Shown here: positions 23,101 to 35,259 of the stretch, piece after piece | Position numbering within the stretch: the first letter of the stretch is position 1 | How the letters are laid out: each line of letters begins with the position of its first letter | From: Cytospora piceicola | Taxonomy: Eukaryota > Ascomycota > Sordariomycetes > Diaporthales > Cytosporaceae | NCBI GenBank assembly: GCA_023375675.1 | Contig: JALQBC010000006.1 | Coordinates: 1,054,001 to 1,118,000, forward strand | DNA length: 64,000 bases | Reading direction: 5' to 3' | Made by a program: the position numbers and the translations under genes | The notes under the pieces: generated by a model | Databases searched by the model: none | Seen by the model: the letters and a program-made list of their open reading frames with translations, nothing else | What the model was told of the DNA's origin: nothing

Positions 23101-23220
23101 AAGCAGTGAGTAGGAAAAGGAAGTGACTGTCGAACTTCAGAATGACTGAGATCAGAAGAAAGCACGAACAGTCACAGGGTATCGACGCTACCACGGACAG
23201 AAGATTGGAAAGAGCCCAAG

Positions 23221-23440
23221 TCTAAATCTAGGGGCCAGCGGAATTACTCTGCGGCGGAATTACTCTGCGGCGGAAACACTCCGCAGGGCAGCAGTGAGTA
23301 AAAAGGCAAAGTGACCATCGAGAAGTCGACCGAGGACAAAGTTCGTTGACATCGAAACTTCCAAGTTAGAGTGACTGTGGAGAAGTCGGCCGAAGTTGAA
23401 GTTCGTCAATATCGAACTTCCAGGTTGGAGTGGCTGGCAC
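23221..23440. repeat. Second tandem repeat, about 60-bp unit
   Basis: GGAATTACTCTGCGGC is doubled near 23240. Then AGTGACCATCGAGAAGTCG at 23310 and AGTGACTGTGGAGAAGTCG at 23370 start 60-bp units that each contain AAGTTCGT(T/C)(G/A)A and ATCGAA, with a partial third copy at about 23429. Confidence 0.65.
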
Positions 23441-24796
23441 CTGGGAATCACTCCACAAAAGGGAAAAACGGGAGGAAGTAAATGACCACCACCTTTGCTG
23501 AAACAGCAGAGGAAGGCCCGACGAAGGTGAACTCGCTAGACCAAAGTTGAGAGTCTCCGACTTGTAAAGTATCCATGCTTTTGTAATCTTGTCTCCCAAA
23601 ATGGGACTCGTTCCCATGGCACCTCAAGGTCCTCAAATTTTCAATATAATTGTTCTCTGTACTTGAGTAGGCATCCTTGAGCCTCGACTTGTAAGAGGGG
23701 CGGTGATTATCTGTTCGTCACTCAGTAAGGCTACCCAAGTTAGGGAACAGTAAGTATTGTGTAAAAGTTCTTATATAATATCTGTTCAATGTTACCAGTC
23801 GGTGAATCAAAGGCACACCGTTATAAACATGTTCCTTCACATTCTGCGATTGACCTGGCCAGTAGCAGGCCTCGCTAGTCTTATACTTGACAGAAATGAT
23901 TGCCTAGGTACCTAGGTAGTCATAACAATAGCAGTAGTCAGGACGGATGGCTTGCATCAAAGCTTGTCTCGGCAAAACATGGACGATTGCTGGGGGAGCG
24001 TATCCATTCTTCTACCATGCTCCCCGTTGAGGAGAGTTTTCTACCCTGGCATTCCCAGCAAAACTTGATTCTGAACTGCTCAGTGATGGAGAGCAGTGGG
24101 GTCAATCACTGTGATAAACAGCAAAAGGTACCTAGGTATTGGTGACCAAGATCGAATAGCTGCCAAATCCATGTGGCAGAGGCAGGCTGATTACCAGGAA
24201 CAAAACAACAAGGGACTGCACTGCAGCACAAACACGTGACTACAAATAGAGTATATATTCACTAGTGGAGATAGCAAGCAGCTCCTAGCTGCAGAAAAAA
24301 CACTGTCGAGAAGTTTTTAGAAGGATGATAACGTACTTGTGTTGTAGTTGCAGCTTCTGAGAGAGACAGTTGACAGTTGACGTTAAAAACGGAGATTTCG
24401 GATCTAAACATTACGGTTTCCGGACAGATACCAGTTGACATCACCTGGCGCGGGATGTGGAGCCAAGGTTGGGGAAGATGGAGACACTTGCCGGCGGTGG
24501 TACAGGGATCCCTGCGGGGAAAAGAAGGGGAAGGGGATGGTGATGCATTCCCCAAATCCCGTGGTGGAGCGGATTGGGAGATCCCGAGGTTAAATGCCCT
24601 CTGACTTGGTTGTTTCCCTCTATTAAAGCTGTCTTCAACTCGGTAAGAGTTACCTGTGCCACTCTCTTCTTCGAACCAGTCCAGTCCGAATCACTTCCCT
24701 GCCAGCAGCCCTGCCAGCAGCCTTGTCTCTTGCCAGGCTCAAAGCCACCAATATCACCATAGTCCAGGTAATCGTTGAGCATTACTCAGGCTAAAC
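23441..24796. other. Gene-free stretch upstream of the acyl-CoA ligase
   Basis: This includes two copies of the palindromic word TACCTAGGTA (near 23908 and 24128) and a doubled CCTGCCAGCAG at about 24700-24720. The right end is the ligase promoter and leader. No protein is recognised. Confidence 0.4.
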
Positions 24797-26866
24797 ATGG
24801 TGTTCGATCCGCCGGAATGGGTGCCGAAGTTGCCCTTTGGTAAGTAAACCTTGTCCTCACTCCAGAAAAATGAACGCAAAAAATAAAAACACCAAAACAA
24901 GAAGCAACCCCGCCTCTGACCCTCTGGCAGACCCCCCGGACAGTATCCCGATCTCGGAGTTCATGACCACTGAGAAATACGGCCGCCACCCCATCGCAAA
25001 AAGCAGGAACCCGTTCACTTGTGGCTTGACAGGGAAGACTTACACCCTCGGTGAGACGATTGAGCGGCGAGAACAGCTGGCCCGGTCTATTGGAAAGCGC
25101 CTTGGATGGCTACCAAACGAGGAGACGGAGTGGGACAAGGTGGCTTGCATGTTTTCGTTCAACACTGTGAGAAAACCTCGCACGAAAGGAAGCCTTGTGA
25201 GACAACCGATCCGGTGGCACTGACACGCCTTGACAGATTGATTACATGACAGTCGCGTATGCCATACATCGACTCAATGGGATTGTCACGCCAGCAAATG
25301 CAGCCTACTCCGCACCTGAGCTGGCTCACCAGTTGAAATCCTCTGGCGCGAAGGCCCTCTTCATCGGCGGTCCTCAGTTGCAGGTTGGTCTGGAGGCAGC
25401 CAAGACAGCCGGTATCCCGAACGACAAGATCTGGCTCATGGGTATGCCCGGATTCGAGAAAGCAGATGGCTTTGTCACTGTCGAGGAACTCATCGCCGAG
25501 GGTTCAGACGCCCCAGAACTGGATGAATTGAAGTGGACGAGAGGCCAGGGTGACCGCCAGCCGGCGTTCCTGTGTTACTCTAGTGGTACATCAGGCCTCC
25601 CAAAAGCAGTCATGGTGTCGCACCGGAACGTCATCGCGAACTCGCTGCAATATACCGTCTTCGAGTCCCTGTCAAGAAAGAAATTCGGGGTTGTAACTCA
25701 GAGCATTCTCGGGCTTCTCCCGCTCAGTCACATATACGGGCTTGTTGTGTGTGCCCACGGTTGCCCGTATCGGGGCGACGAGACCGTTGTGTTACCTAAA
25801 TTCGAGATGCCCACATTTCTGTCTGCTATCGAGAAGTTCAAGATAAATCACCTCTTCCTGGTAAGTCAATACACAGCCTCAGAGATCACGGACACCGGTG
25901 CTGACATTCCTTACACAAGGTACCCCCAATCATAATCCGAATGACGAAATCCGCGGACGAATGCAAGAAATACAACCTCGACAGCGTGAGAATTGTGTTC
26001 TCGGGCGCAGCGCCACTGGGTGAGGAGACAGTCCAAGACATGCAAAGACTGTGGCCGAAATGGCGTGTAGCGCAAGGATATGGTGAGTGGTACCAAGCTC
26101 CTGCTAGACGATCCCACACTGACCCAGGAACCTAGGTATGACGGAGCTCGCAACCATCGCAACATCTACGAGCGAGCACGACATCCTTACGAAGTCCTCA
26201 GGCTCTGTAGTACCTGCAACAAGAGCTAAGCTCTTCGGGCTTGACGGAACAGAGGTCAAGGAGTATGACACGCCGGGAGAACTCTGGATACAGTCACCGT
26301 CGATGACGCTAGGCTACCTCAATAACCAGAAGGCAACAGCGGAGACATACGTGCACGACGAGGACGGGAGATGGGTGCGAACTGGCGATGAAGCGATCGT
26401 CACCCTGGCGCCGTCGGGGAACGAGCACATCGTGATTGTCGACAGAATCAAAGAGTTGATCAAGGTCAAGGGTATGATACCACGTCCCTCTCTGGAATCT
26501 GGGCCGGGAGACACAAACTAACAAACTCGTTTAGGCCACCAAGTCGCACCCGCCGAACTCGAGGCCCATCTTCTCTCTCACCCCGCAGTGGCCGACTGTG
26601 CCGTGATCCAAGTTCCAGACCAACAAGCTGGAGAGGTTCCGAAGGCATTTGTCGTCAAGGCCCCGGCGTTTGCGAAGAAGCCTGAGGATGAGGTTGTAAG
26701 GGCCATCCTTAAGCACGTTGAGGAGCACAAGGCGCCTTACAAATGGATCAAAGGCGGGATTGAGTTCCTCGAGGTTGTGCCCAAGAGTCCGAGCGGGAAG
26801 ATCTTACGAAGGCTTCTCAGGGACAAGGAGAAGACCTCGAGATCAAAGGCGGGGCCAAAGTTGTAA
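24797..26866 (+). CDS. AMP-dependent acyl-CoA ligase (4-coumarate-CoA ligase-like)
   Basis: Exons 24797-24839, 24931-25166, 25237-25860, 25920-26082, 26136-26471 and 26535-26866 give 577 residues. The ANL-superfamily motifs are in order: the AMP-binding P-loop YSSGTSGLPKAV, the A5-type GYGMTEL, GELWIQSP, the hinge TGDEA, the VDRIKELIKVKG segment, and the C-terminal catalytic Lys in KSPSGKILRR. Such enzymes activate a carboxylic acid (phenylpropanoid, fatty or other) via an acyl-AMP and load it onto CoA. The C-terminus is GPKL, a weak candidate for a PTS1-type peroxisomal signal. The very short first exon (43 bp) encodes MVFDPPEWVPKLPF. The substrate cannot be told. Confidence 0.92.
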
Positions 26867-27402
26867 GACTGTTGATGATGGAACTGCTGTATCGTCTCGA
26901 GCAACGCAGTGGAGGGTTCCAAGAGTGTACTTGCTGGGGCGGCCTAGATGTTTGCATATCCATATTATACATTGTTTGGATATAGACCGAGATAGAAGGG
27001 AGGTCGGAAATAACCGCTTTGATTGAAATCAATGTTTGTTCAACTTCGACGGACGATACATTGTGATGAGGAGAAATCTCGAAGATTGCCGTACGATGTA
27101 GAGAAAGATACAGTGCACAGCTTGCAGCGCGGGTACCAACCGCACTGTAACGCCGCTTACATAAGGCCGCGTAACGTCCTTCTTGTGCCCGTGCCAGTGC
27201 CTGCCGGAGTGTCCAGTAGCTCGCCTCAGCTGCAGGCAGAGCTTCCATTGCGACAGCTTCTCTCCTCCATCAAACAACACACCTTCTTACCAACGCCCCT
27301 TCAACAACATCCTCTTCCGAACCTACTCTCAACGAAGCCGATTTACCCGGAAAATAAACCTCTTGCCTTAACCGAAGAATACAGTACCTTCACACCCCCA
27401 AG
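26867..27402. other. Promoter region of rpn5
   Basis: This holds the 3' end of the ligase gene and the promoter and pyrimidine-rich leader of rpn5 (repeated ACAACA and CTTC words before the ATG). Nothing else is seen. Confidence 0.45.
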
Positions 27403-28958
27403 ATGGCGACCCTCAAGGCCGAGAAGGACTTCACCGAGCAGGTCGACCAGCAGATCCCCCAGGCGGAATTACTCGCCAAGGTGTGTAGTATCTACGAACG
27501 GTCAGATTGGTTAAGGAGTCAAGCTAAACAACCGGCTTCGTGACAGAACAACAACCTCCATGGGGCCATCGAACAGCTCGCCCTCCTCGAGAAGCAAACA
27601 CGCCAGGTAAAACACTCCCGCAACCAAAAGGTCATCGAGACCTGCTTCTGACTTGGACATACATAGGCTTCCGATCTCGCATCTACATCCCGACTCCTCA
27701 TCGCCATTGTCAACATCTGCAAGAGCGCCGGCGATTGGGACCTGCTCAGCGACCAAGTCACCATCCTGTCCAAGAAACATGGCCAGCTCAAGCAGGCCAC
27801 CCAGAAGATGGTCCAGGCCGTCATCGACATCCTGGGCGACATTTCCAACGTTGATAGAAAGGTTCAGATCATCGAGACCCTGCGAACAGTGACTGAGGGC
27901 AAGATCTTTGTCGAAGTTGAGCGTGCCCGTGTTACCAAGATACTGTCGGATCTGAAGAAGGACCATTATGGTGACGTCAAGGCGGCCCGTGAAATCCTGT
28001 GCGAGCTGCAGGTCGAGACCTTTGGCTCCATGGATCGCAAAGAGAAGACGGAGTTCATCCTTGATCAGGTCGCCCTCTGCATCCAGACGCAAGATTGGAC
28101 ACAAGCGGGCATCCTTGCCCGAAAGATCAGCACCAAGTATCTGCAGAACACTGCGGACGCGACGCATTTGAAACTCAGATATTTCGAGCAGCAGGTCATC
28201 TTGGCCAAGAGTGAAGACAGATACTTGGATGCATGCAAACATTACCGAGAGGTTCTTGAGATTCCTTCAGTGCAAGAGAACCCAGATCTTTTCAAGGCTG
28301 TAAGTTACATTCTGCGAGCTTCGTACTGGTTGAGTCTCGTACTAATATCTAAACACAGACTTTGGCACGAATCATTTACTTCGCCATCCTTGCGCCTCAC
28401 GACAACGAGCAACACGACCTGATGCACCGGATCAAGGCGGACACTCGCAACTCGCAGGTTCCCCTTGAGGCCAAGCTGCTCGAGGAGTTCACAGTCCAAG
28501 AGCTTATGCGATGGCCCAACGTCGAGCAGCTCTATGGTCCTCATCTCTGCCAGACCGACATCTTTGATGCAAAGTTTGGCTCCTCCACTGATGCCAAGGC
28601 CCACCAGCGATGGCAAGACCTGCGCAAGCGAGTTATTGAGCATAACGTCCGCGTTATCGCCCAATACTACACTCGCATCCGAATGGACCGGTTGACACAG
28701 CACCTCGACCTCACCGAAGACGAGACGGAGAAGTACATCAGCGAGCTCGTTACTTCGAAGATGGTCTACGCTCGAATTGACCGTCCTGCCCGAGTTGTCA
28801 ACTTCGCCAAGCCAAGAGACACGGATGACATCCTGAACGAGTGGAGCTACAACATGAAGGACCTGCTTAGCCATCTGGGCAAGATTGAGCACCTCATTAC
28901 CAAAGACGAGATGATGGCTAGCATCCAGCCCTCGAGTAAGAAGGGTGCTAAGGCTTAG
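27403..28958 (+). CDS. rpn5: 26S proteasome regulatory subunit Rpn5
   Basis: Exons 27403-27480, 27547-27606, 27667-28299 and 28359-28958 give 456 residues, close to the usual 445-460. It belongs to the PCI-domain lid subunits: an alpha-solenoid N-terminal half (LLIAIVNICKSAGDWDLLSD, IETLRTVTEGKIFVEVERAR) leads to the PCI winged helix, with NEWSYNMKDLLSHLGKIEHL near the C-terminus. Rpn5 sits in the 19S lid and contacts the Rpn11 deubiquitinase module. The ATG has an ideal context (AAGATGG). The introns are short and all phase 0. No proteasome-control element was recognised upstream. Confidence 0.95.
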
Positions 28959-30166
28959 AAAGCTGTTTCCCGTGGGAAGGACACGGTCTCGGACGCGACC
29001 ATAGGGATAGAGGCCGCATGGTTTAGAGGCGAGGACATATTCGGCATGGGGACAGACGCGGGCGAACCCTGGAGGGAATAAGAATATTCACGAGGCAACT
29101 GCTCCAATGGAGGAGGCCCTTCCAAAAGACATATTGCGAGAAGACTATGACAGCACAGACTAGCCCCGACGAAGGGTAATGATGATACTAATGACAATCA
29201 AAACATGCACGAATGTGGCAGAAAGGAAGCGGGATCACCACCATGGAAACCGTGGAGAGTTGTGAGAAGAGTTTCATCGCTAAACGGACTACTAGACTTT
29301 GAGAGGGTCGCACCTCTTGGGATGTGTAGTCGAGAGAACGACCGAAATGGGACTCGGCCGATTGGTAGGTGCCAGGCGGATGCTCCTGGGGTGGTGTTCG
29401 GACACGTTGTACTCTCAAAGGTGGACAGTCGCCGGGTTGGGCAGGATGCTTCCCTCAAGACCAGACCGTTCCCATGATCTCCGAGAGACGTGTTCTGTTC
29501 GGCGATGCTGAGGCAACCGATTCTTCCGCCGAGGGTAAAGAGGAAGGATTGTACGGAGTTGTTTCGCACATGTCTTCGAGAATAGGTGTCTGAGATAGAG
29601 GTCAAAATCATGATGACTGGAAGACAAGTCTCAATAGCAGGATAATACTAGCGGACAGACTTGGGACCTATCATTAGCCACATCTCGTTCAAGCAGTGCC
29701 GTTTTGCAGCTTATCAGCTACTTATCAAGTACTTATCAAGGCTCTGAGCAGAAACACCGCCCAGACACCTTTGCCATTGCAGCCCATTACTCAGGTTCTG
29801 GCAAAAAATGAATGACAAGACTCCTGGGGTATTCAGATGGTTAAACGAAATGAGATTCATCGTAATTCAATGAGAAGTGGTGTTGGGTTTCGAAGCACAT
29901 GTGAAAAAATACTAGCTGCGTGTGTCATCCGGCGTGCCGGTGCACACGACATCAAGACGGATGTCGACGGCAGGAAGGTGGAGCCTCTCCAGAGACTCAC
30001 GGGCGAATTGGATCCTCTTCACAGGCTTGCCTTCTCGACCCTCGCTCATTAATAAGTCTGGAAAGCCCGCTTCTATATGTATCGCATCCCCAGGGTGTTC
30101 AGGACAGCTCTTGTTCAAAACAAACAAAAAACATTCCCCATCGGATCCTGCAGATATTATACCGCC
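28959..30166. other. Intergenic region
   Basis: 1.2 kb between rpn5 and the hydrolase gene. Overlapping open frames at 29198-29627 on both strands have no recognisable content. TATCA(A/G)(C/G)TACTTATCAA is partly duplicated near 29710-29740. Confidence 0.4.
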
Positions 30167-31241
30167 ATGGCTGACACAGACGGCGCAAAGGGTCCTCCCG
30201 GTGGACGACCAGCGGCGGATAAGAAAGCCAAGGCGGATGATTTGAAGGAGGTCAAGATCCTGATGCTTCATGGTAAGATGAGTATTTCGCGGATTGCATG
30301 TTTGTGTTGTCTCAGTATCCTTGCTCGCGCGGAGAATGGATGAAAACGTGGTATTGGAGACCAACTGCAACAGCGACATCAGGCCCTCACCCCCTGTACA
30401 TGCGCTCTCACGCTCTCCTTATATACATACCTCACGACGCAGCACACACATGCCCCCAAGGACACACAAGCTGACATGGGCCGACCCAGGATACACCCAA
30501 TCCGGGCCCCTCTTCCGGGCCAAGACGCGCGCCCTGGAGAAGCTCCTGGCCAAGTCCCTCGCGCCCTCGAAGCTGAAGCCGACGCTCATCTACCCGACGG
30601 GGCCCTCGCGGCTCTCGCCCCGCGACATCCCCGGCTACGAGCCGGGCGGCGCGGGCGGGGAGGACGAGGCGCCGGAGATGGACGCCTGGGCGTGGTTCCG
30701 CAAGGACGAGGCCAGCGGGGACTACCGCGGGCTGAGCGCGGGGTTCGACCGCATCGCGGCGTGCATCCGCGACGAGGCGGGGGGCCACGTCGACGGGGTG
30801 GTCGGGTTCAGCCAGGGGGGCGCCATGGCGGCCATGCTGGCGTCCGCGCTGGAGGACGTCGGCGAGGGCGAGGGGAGGAAGCCCAGGGCGCCGCCGGCGG
30901 CCGGGGCCGGGGGCTACGACTGGGGGTGGGTGGACGGCCTGCGCGAGGCCAACGGCGGCCGGGCGCTGCGGTTCGCCGTCATCTACAGCGGGTTCTTCTC
31001 GCCGCCCGAGGAGCTGGCGTGGCTGTACGAGCCCAAGATCAAGACGCCGACGCTGCAATATGTGGGGAGCCTGGACACGGTGGTGGAGGAGTCGAGGACT
31101 CAGGGCCTTGTGGACAGGAGTGAGGACCCGATGGTGGTGGTACACCCGGGGGGTCATTACGTGCCAGTGAACAGGGAGTGGGTTATGCCGCTGGTAGGAT
31201 TTGTGAAAAAGTTCTCTGAGGAGGCTGCTGGTGAGAGCTGA
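30167..31241 (+). CDS. FSH1-type serine hydrolase
   Basis: Exons 30167-30272 and 30490-31241, with a 217-bp intron (GTAAGA donor, CGACCCAG acceptor), give 285 residues. The spliced junction restores MLHGGYTQSG, the oxyanion-hole segment of the FSH1 family. The nucleophile elbow is VVGFSQGGAMAA, the acid is in YVGSLDTVV, and the catalytic His is in HPGGHYVP. These alpha/beta hydrolases (yeast Fsh1-3, human OVCA2) act on esters or acyl groups of uncertain identity, usually in the cytosol. The codons are extremely GC-rich. A Gly/Ala-rich loop around EGEGRKPRAPPAAGAGG is an insertion. The ATG context is strong (GCCATGG). Confidence 0.9.
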
Positions 31242-31889
31242 GGTTGGTGAACCAGGGGGGTTGAACTAATGGAAATATGCAATATTCTTCTTGCAAGGCG
31301 CCCAGATCTTGGGATGGCTAGAGAGGCGTTGAGAGATACATGTGTTTTACCAGGGGCATGCGCGGGTATTGGATGTTTCCAAGCTGGACCAGCAACGACA
31401 TTAGATTACGGCAGCACTTTTAGATACTGCATACTGCATTGCACATCAAAGGGCCGATCTAGACAGGGTGAGGCTCAAATGCCGCCCCATTTCATGTCAC
31501 GTTCCGTTTGGGCACCGAGTGTTCCGTTTGGACGACTCGGCGAAGATCTTGGTTGTCCCCGACCATCACTGGGCAACCTGGATCAGGATAATAATCGCGA
31601 AACCAGAAATGCCCAGCTTGGCTCGTTTCCAACAAATTCCAAGCCTTTCCCGTAGCCCACGGCTCTCACAACCTGGCGCATGTTTCGGCGTGCACAAGTT
31701 CGTCGAAAAGATGGGCTTGGAGGAAAGCTTTCGCATCGAGGAATGCTTCTTTTCTTGACAGAGATCCGATTGTCTTTGGTCTAGATGCTCTATGACACAA
31801 TCCGCCCACAAGTCAAGTCGGTAAAGTGGCCATCGTCTCGAGACTCGTTGTCATGTCCTCAACTCCATGTGTCTTCCGAAACACTTCAT
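31242..31889. other. Convergent intergenic region
   Basis: 3' space of the FSH1-type and atp18 genes. No gene is supported; a TTG-initiated frame at 31468-31758 lacks any signature. Confidence 0.4.
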
Positions 31890-32335
31890 TTAGTGAGCAC
31901 CACCGGACTTGGTCAGGGGGTTCCTGGGGTCGTTCTTCCACTCGGCGCCTGAAAGAGATATGTAAGTATGTGCGCGCATGTTCTTGGGGGTACAATTCGT
32001 TCGTTTGGGAGTGCGTACTCTTGAAGGAGGCGGTCTGGGCGGCGTTGACACCGTAGGCGATGACGAGACCTGCAATCGGTTAGCCCTCTGCTCGTTCACC
32101 ACGCCCGCTTCCTTTTTGTTCCAGCGAGCTTTTTGGTAGTCGCTCCCCCGCATAAAATAGATCTCCCGGAGTCCCAGTGCGATCACGTACCAGCGACGAA
32201 GAAGGGGGCCATCGGCTTCACTGCAAAGCTGTTAGCGAAAAAGATGATCGGGATATATCGGGGGCGGCGGGGGGCGATTGACGTACGGAAGGGAGCCGGG
32301 AACTTCTTGAGGGGGGTGACTCCGAACCAAGACAT
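31890..32335 (-). CDS. atp18: Mitochondrial ATP synthase subunit J (Atp18)
   Basis: Four tiny exons on the minus strand, 32335-32287, 32220-32191, 32069-32019 and 31948-31890 (49, 30, 51 and 59 bp), join in frame to 62 residues. The protein starts MSWFGVTPLKKFPAPFLKPM, has a membrane segment (APFFVAGLVIAYGVNAAQ) and ends in the family signature EWKNDPRNP followed by LTKSGGAH. This matches Atp18/subunit i-j, a small inner-membrane Fo subunit needed for ATP synthase assembly or dimer stability. All three introns interrupt after the first codon base and have GTACG-type donors. The length fits the family (about 59 in yeast). No exon alone would be called as a gene. Confidence 0.9.
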
Positions 32336-32677
32336 CTTGAATGAATGGGTGCTACGACTTGGGAAGAGGAGGAAGTCGAGTCGGTGGGTGGGTTGGTGAT
32401 TCTGATCTAATCGGAGCTTTGTCGTAGACGTCGTTGATACGCGAGCCTTTTTCGAGCTTCCCGTCGAGACCGACCGCGGCAGCAGCCGTGACTGGACGTT
32501 TTGGTGGCCTGAGGCAGAAAAGTCTGGCCTACAGTTACAGTACTTACCTACTGTGTAGTATGCAAGGGTGGTGGGTCGGTGCTGCAAGGTGTTATATTAT
32601 GTCAGCAGAAGTCCTGGCTGGACCGTGAGCCCGCTTCAGATCATTTGTCCCCACTGGCTGACCGGCTGGGCTGCTGG

Positions 32678-32734
32678 GCTGGCTGGCTGGCTGGCTGGCT
32701 AGCGGGCAGATGGGCAGATGGGCAGATGGGCAGT
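32678..32734. repeat. GGCT tetranucleotide run followed by GGGCAGAT octamers
   Basis: GGCT repeats about six times (32678-32700), then GGGCAGAT repeats at least three times (32704-32734). Confidence 0.75.
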
Positions 32735-32905
32735 GGGTCGCTACTGCTGGAAGGTGACATCATCCCGGCTTCCATTTACCCCAGCTTTCAACGTCACCAA
32801 TGACAAACAGGCCTACAGAAGTACAAGGTCCCTCTAAGCTCCCCTTCTAGGAAGGCGGGAGCTTTACTGTAATGTCCCATCAGGGGGGCCTGTTTTCTAT
32901 AGACC

Positions 32906-32988
32906 ACCCGTCCATCCATCATCTACCCATCTACCCATCCATCCAACCATCCAACCATCCAACCAACCATCCCTCCATCCATCATCTC
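32906..32988. repeat. CATC/CCAACCAT microsatellite
   Basis: Runs of CCATCCATCATC, CTACCCAT twice and CCAACCAT three times form an 80-bp low-complexity pyrimidine-rich tract. Confidence 0.7.
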
Positions 32989-33545
32989 TCTTAAGCATCA
33001 TCACCAAAGTGCGGGGATTGCTCTATACTCTCGGCAGAACAGCACCCTCTTGAGGACCTCACAGCCAATTGACCACCCCAAACACCCCTCCAGAAACGAA
33101 TTACTCCTGAGCGTTGCCTTCTGTTGTGTAACATTTCGCTTGCAACTGCGCGCGTCCTGGCTTGTGACATTCTGACTACCACCAACCAGCAACCCCCAAA
33201 TTGTCTTCTGCCTCTGCTGCGATTGGATCTTCCTTCCGTCCCGTTTACAGACGACCCAAAGTACCTACCACCACCTAACCAACCAACCATCAAGCCATTC
33301 TTCCTTCCTTCCATTTACTCCAAATACAATCCCGTACCTTACGTGCTCGCCATTTACTTCGAACGAACTGAACGTCCCGTCTTCTTCGTTTTGCACATCA
33401 ATCGGCGTGTCTACATTGCTCGTTTCAGCACCGATACCAAGTCGTCTTTGACCTGTTCCACTGCCCCCTTTGTGAACCTGATATTTCTACCCGCAATCGA
33501 GCGTTCCAATCCTTTACACATAAGAGACAAAAGCACGTCTTGGTC

Positions 33546-34695
33546 ATGTTGTCTCGACAACTGGCACGCGCCGCAACAGCGGCAGCTACCCCGCGCTCCG
33601 CCGTGCGCATGTTCAGCAACTCCTCCATCGCAGCTTCTGGCAAGACGCCAGCGCTAGCCCATATCGTCCCCGAGGACGTCGAGTCCTTTAACAGCAAGCA
33701 GAAGACATTCAGGGAGCAGTTGGTGGCAGCTCAGAAAGAGCGGGATGCTAGTGGGTCTCTTTTCTCCCCCACCCCAGAAACTGATCAAGATGGCAATCCC
33801 AAGGGCCTGGGTCAACTAAGCACTTCTTCCACCTCAGAACGGGCAGCAGAGATCGCCGAGAAGGAGCCTGATCGAAAGGCTGGCCCCCTGACCAACCTCA
33901 TCTACGGTACAAAGGAGGGCCGCGAGCTGGACGCACAGCTCGAGGCCAGTTTCAGCCAGGTCATCGCTCGGGGCAAGTATGTCCACAGTGTCGTCTTTCA
34001 TACAGTGAAGCCGGACAAGGTGGACGAGTACTCCGAACTTGTGGGCGGCTGGTACCCTCGCATGGCTCAGCTACCAGAGAATAAGGTCAATCTGGTGGGA
34101 AGCTGGCGAACTGAAGTGGGGGACGTTGACACCTTCGGTACGTCGCTGTTGTTGCTGCTACTGCCCCGCTCCCGGCCCGCGATAAGAAGACGTAACTGAC
34201 AAGCTACCAGTCCACATCTGGGAATACCAACGATACACGGGTTACCACGGCTCTCTGCACGCAATTTCCCAACACCCCGAGTTCGCTGCTTTCGACCGAA
34301 AGCTTAGAACACTCATTACATCTAAGAAGACGTCCCTGATGCAGGAGTTCAGCTTCTGGCCCACAACACCTCCCCGACAGCTTGGCGGCATCTTCGAGCT
34401 CCGGTCGTACACCCTCGGCCCCGGAAAATTGCTCGAATGGGAGCAGCACTGGCGTAAGGGCCTCAAGGCGCGGCGCGAGGTGATGGAGGGCGTCGGAGCC
34501 TGGTTCGTGCAGGTTGGCGAGCTCAACACCGTGCACCATCTGTGGCAGTTTGCCAACCTGGAGGAGAGAAAGATACGGCGTGAGGAATCCTGGCGCATCC
34601 CGGGATGGGCTGAGACGGTTCACAAGACTGTACCCCTTATTCAGGACATGAAGTCGAGGATCCTGATCCCCATGCCCTGGTCGCCTGTGGGCTAA
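33546..34695 (+). CDS. NIPSNAP-family mitochondrial protein
   Basis: Exons 33546-34137 and 34211-34695 give 358 residues. The first 30 residues (MLSRQLARAATAAATPRSAV) are a mitochondrial presequence. The body contains two NIPSNAP dimeric alpha/beta-barrel domains: the first around YVHSVVFHTVKPDKVDEY, spliced into VHIWEYQRYTGYHGSL, and the second around FELRSYTLGPGKLLEWEQHW, ending VHHLWQFANLEERK. NIPSNAP proteins are matrix proteins linked in animals to mitophagy signalling; the fungal role is unclear. An open frame upstream of the ATG has no better start; MLSRQ is the first ATG in a mitochondrial-type context. Confidence 0.88.
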
Positions 34696-35259
34696 GTTAC
34701 GATGGTGATCTTGTGAATTGGCGCATCTCGTCGTTGGTGATCACTGGACCAATCCTTGGGTTAATTCGATTGGTGATTGTTCCATGCCCAGACATCTGGA
34801 ACCACTGTGGAGTTGAAGGCATGACGGCGATGGTTTCTAGGTTTATTGCGAGGACAGGGTCCAGAAGGACGCAAGGTAGCTAGCCTGTCATGGCATGTGT
34901 GGACTTCAGCGTGGAACGTATATGTTTTGTTGTATTGTATTCTGCTCTGGTAAGCGGCGTTAGGGAGGACATACGGACCCTTACTTGATTGGCGAACAAA
35001 ATCGATGAATTCGAATTCTTCTGTTTCCGGATCGAAACGCACTGTATCTTTCTACTACCATGCAACTTGCTCTCCTTGTCTCTCTGCAACATCAGAACCC
35101 ACATGCGTATGACCTTCAAGAGGACTATGGTGAAGCATTCATAGCCCTTTTGTGGCCACCTCTAGCCTATTTCGCTTTTGCACTTCACACACACACATCA
35201 GTCGATCAGTTAATATCAGGGGTATCACTATTTCCGGTCCCACAGCTGTTCACGGTCAA
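34696..35259. other. Convergent intergenic region
   Basis: Holds 3' sequence of both neighbours. Two overlapping minus-strand frames (34761-35119) show a possible donor but no coherent protein and are not called. Confidence 0.4.

Larger units (their letters stand above)
32336..33545. other. Divergent promoter region of atp18 and the NIPSNAP gene
   Basis: 1.2 kb between two mitochondrial genes. It carries two microsatellite tracts (separate entries) and, from about 33180, a C/A-rich leader running to the NIPSNAP ATG. Confidence 0.5.

Noticed and set aside
29198..29627. Overlapping open frames on both strands after rpn5
   Set aside because: Neither has a family signature or start context; probably 3' untranslated sequence.
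34761..35119. Minus-strand frames with a GTAAGG donor between NIPSNAP and Rogdi-like genes
   Set aside because: The possible splice does not yield a recognisable or convincingly open protein.
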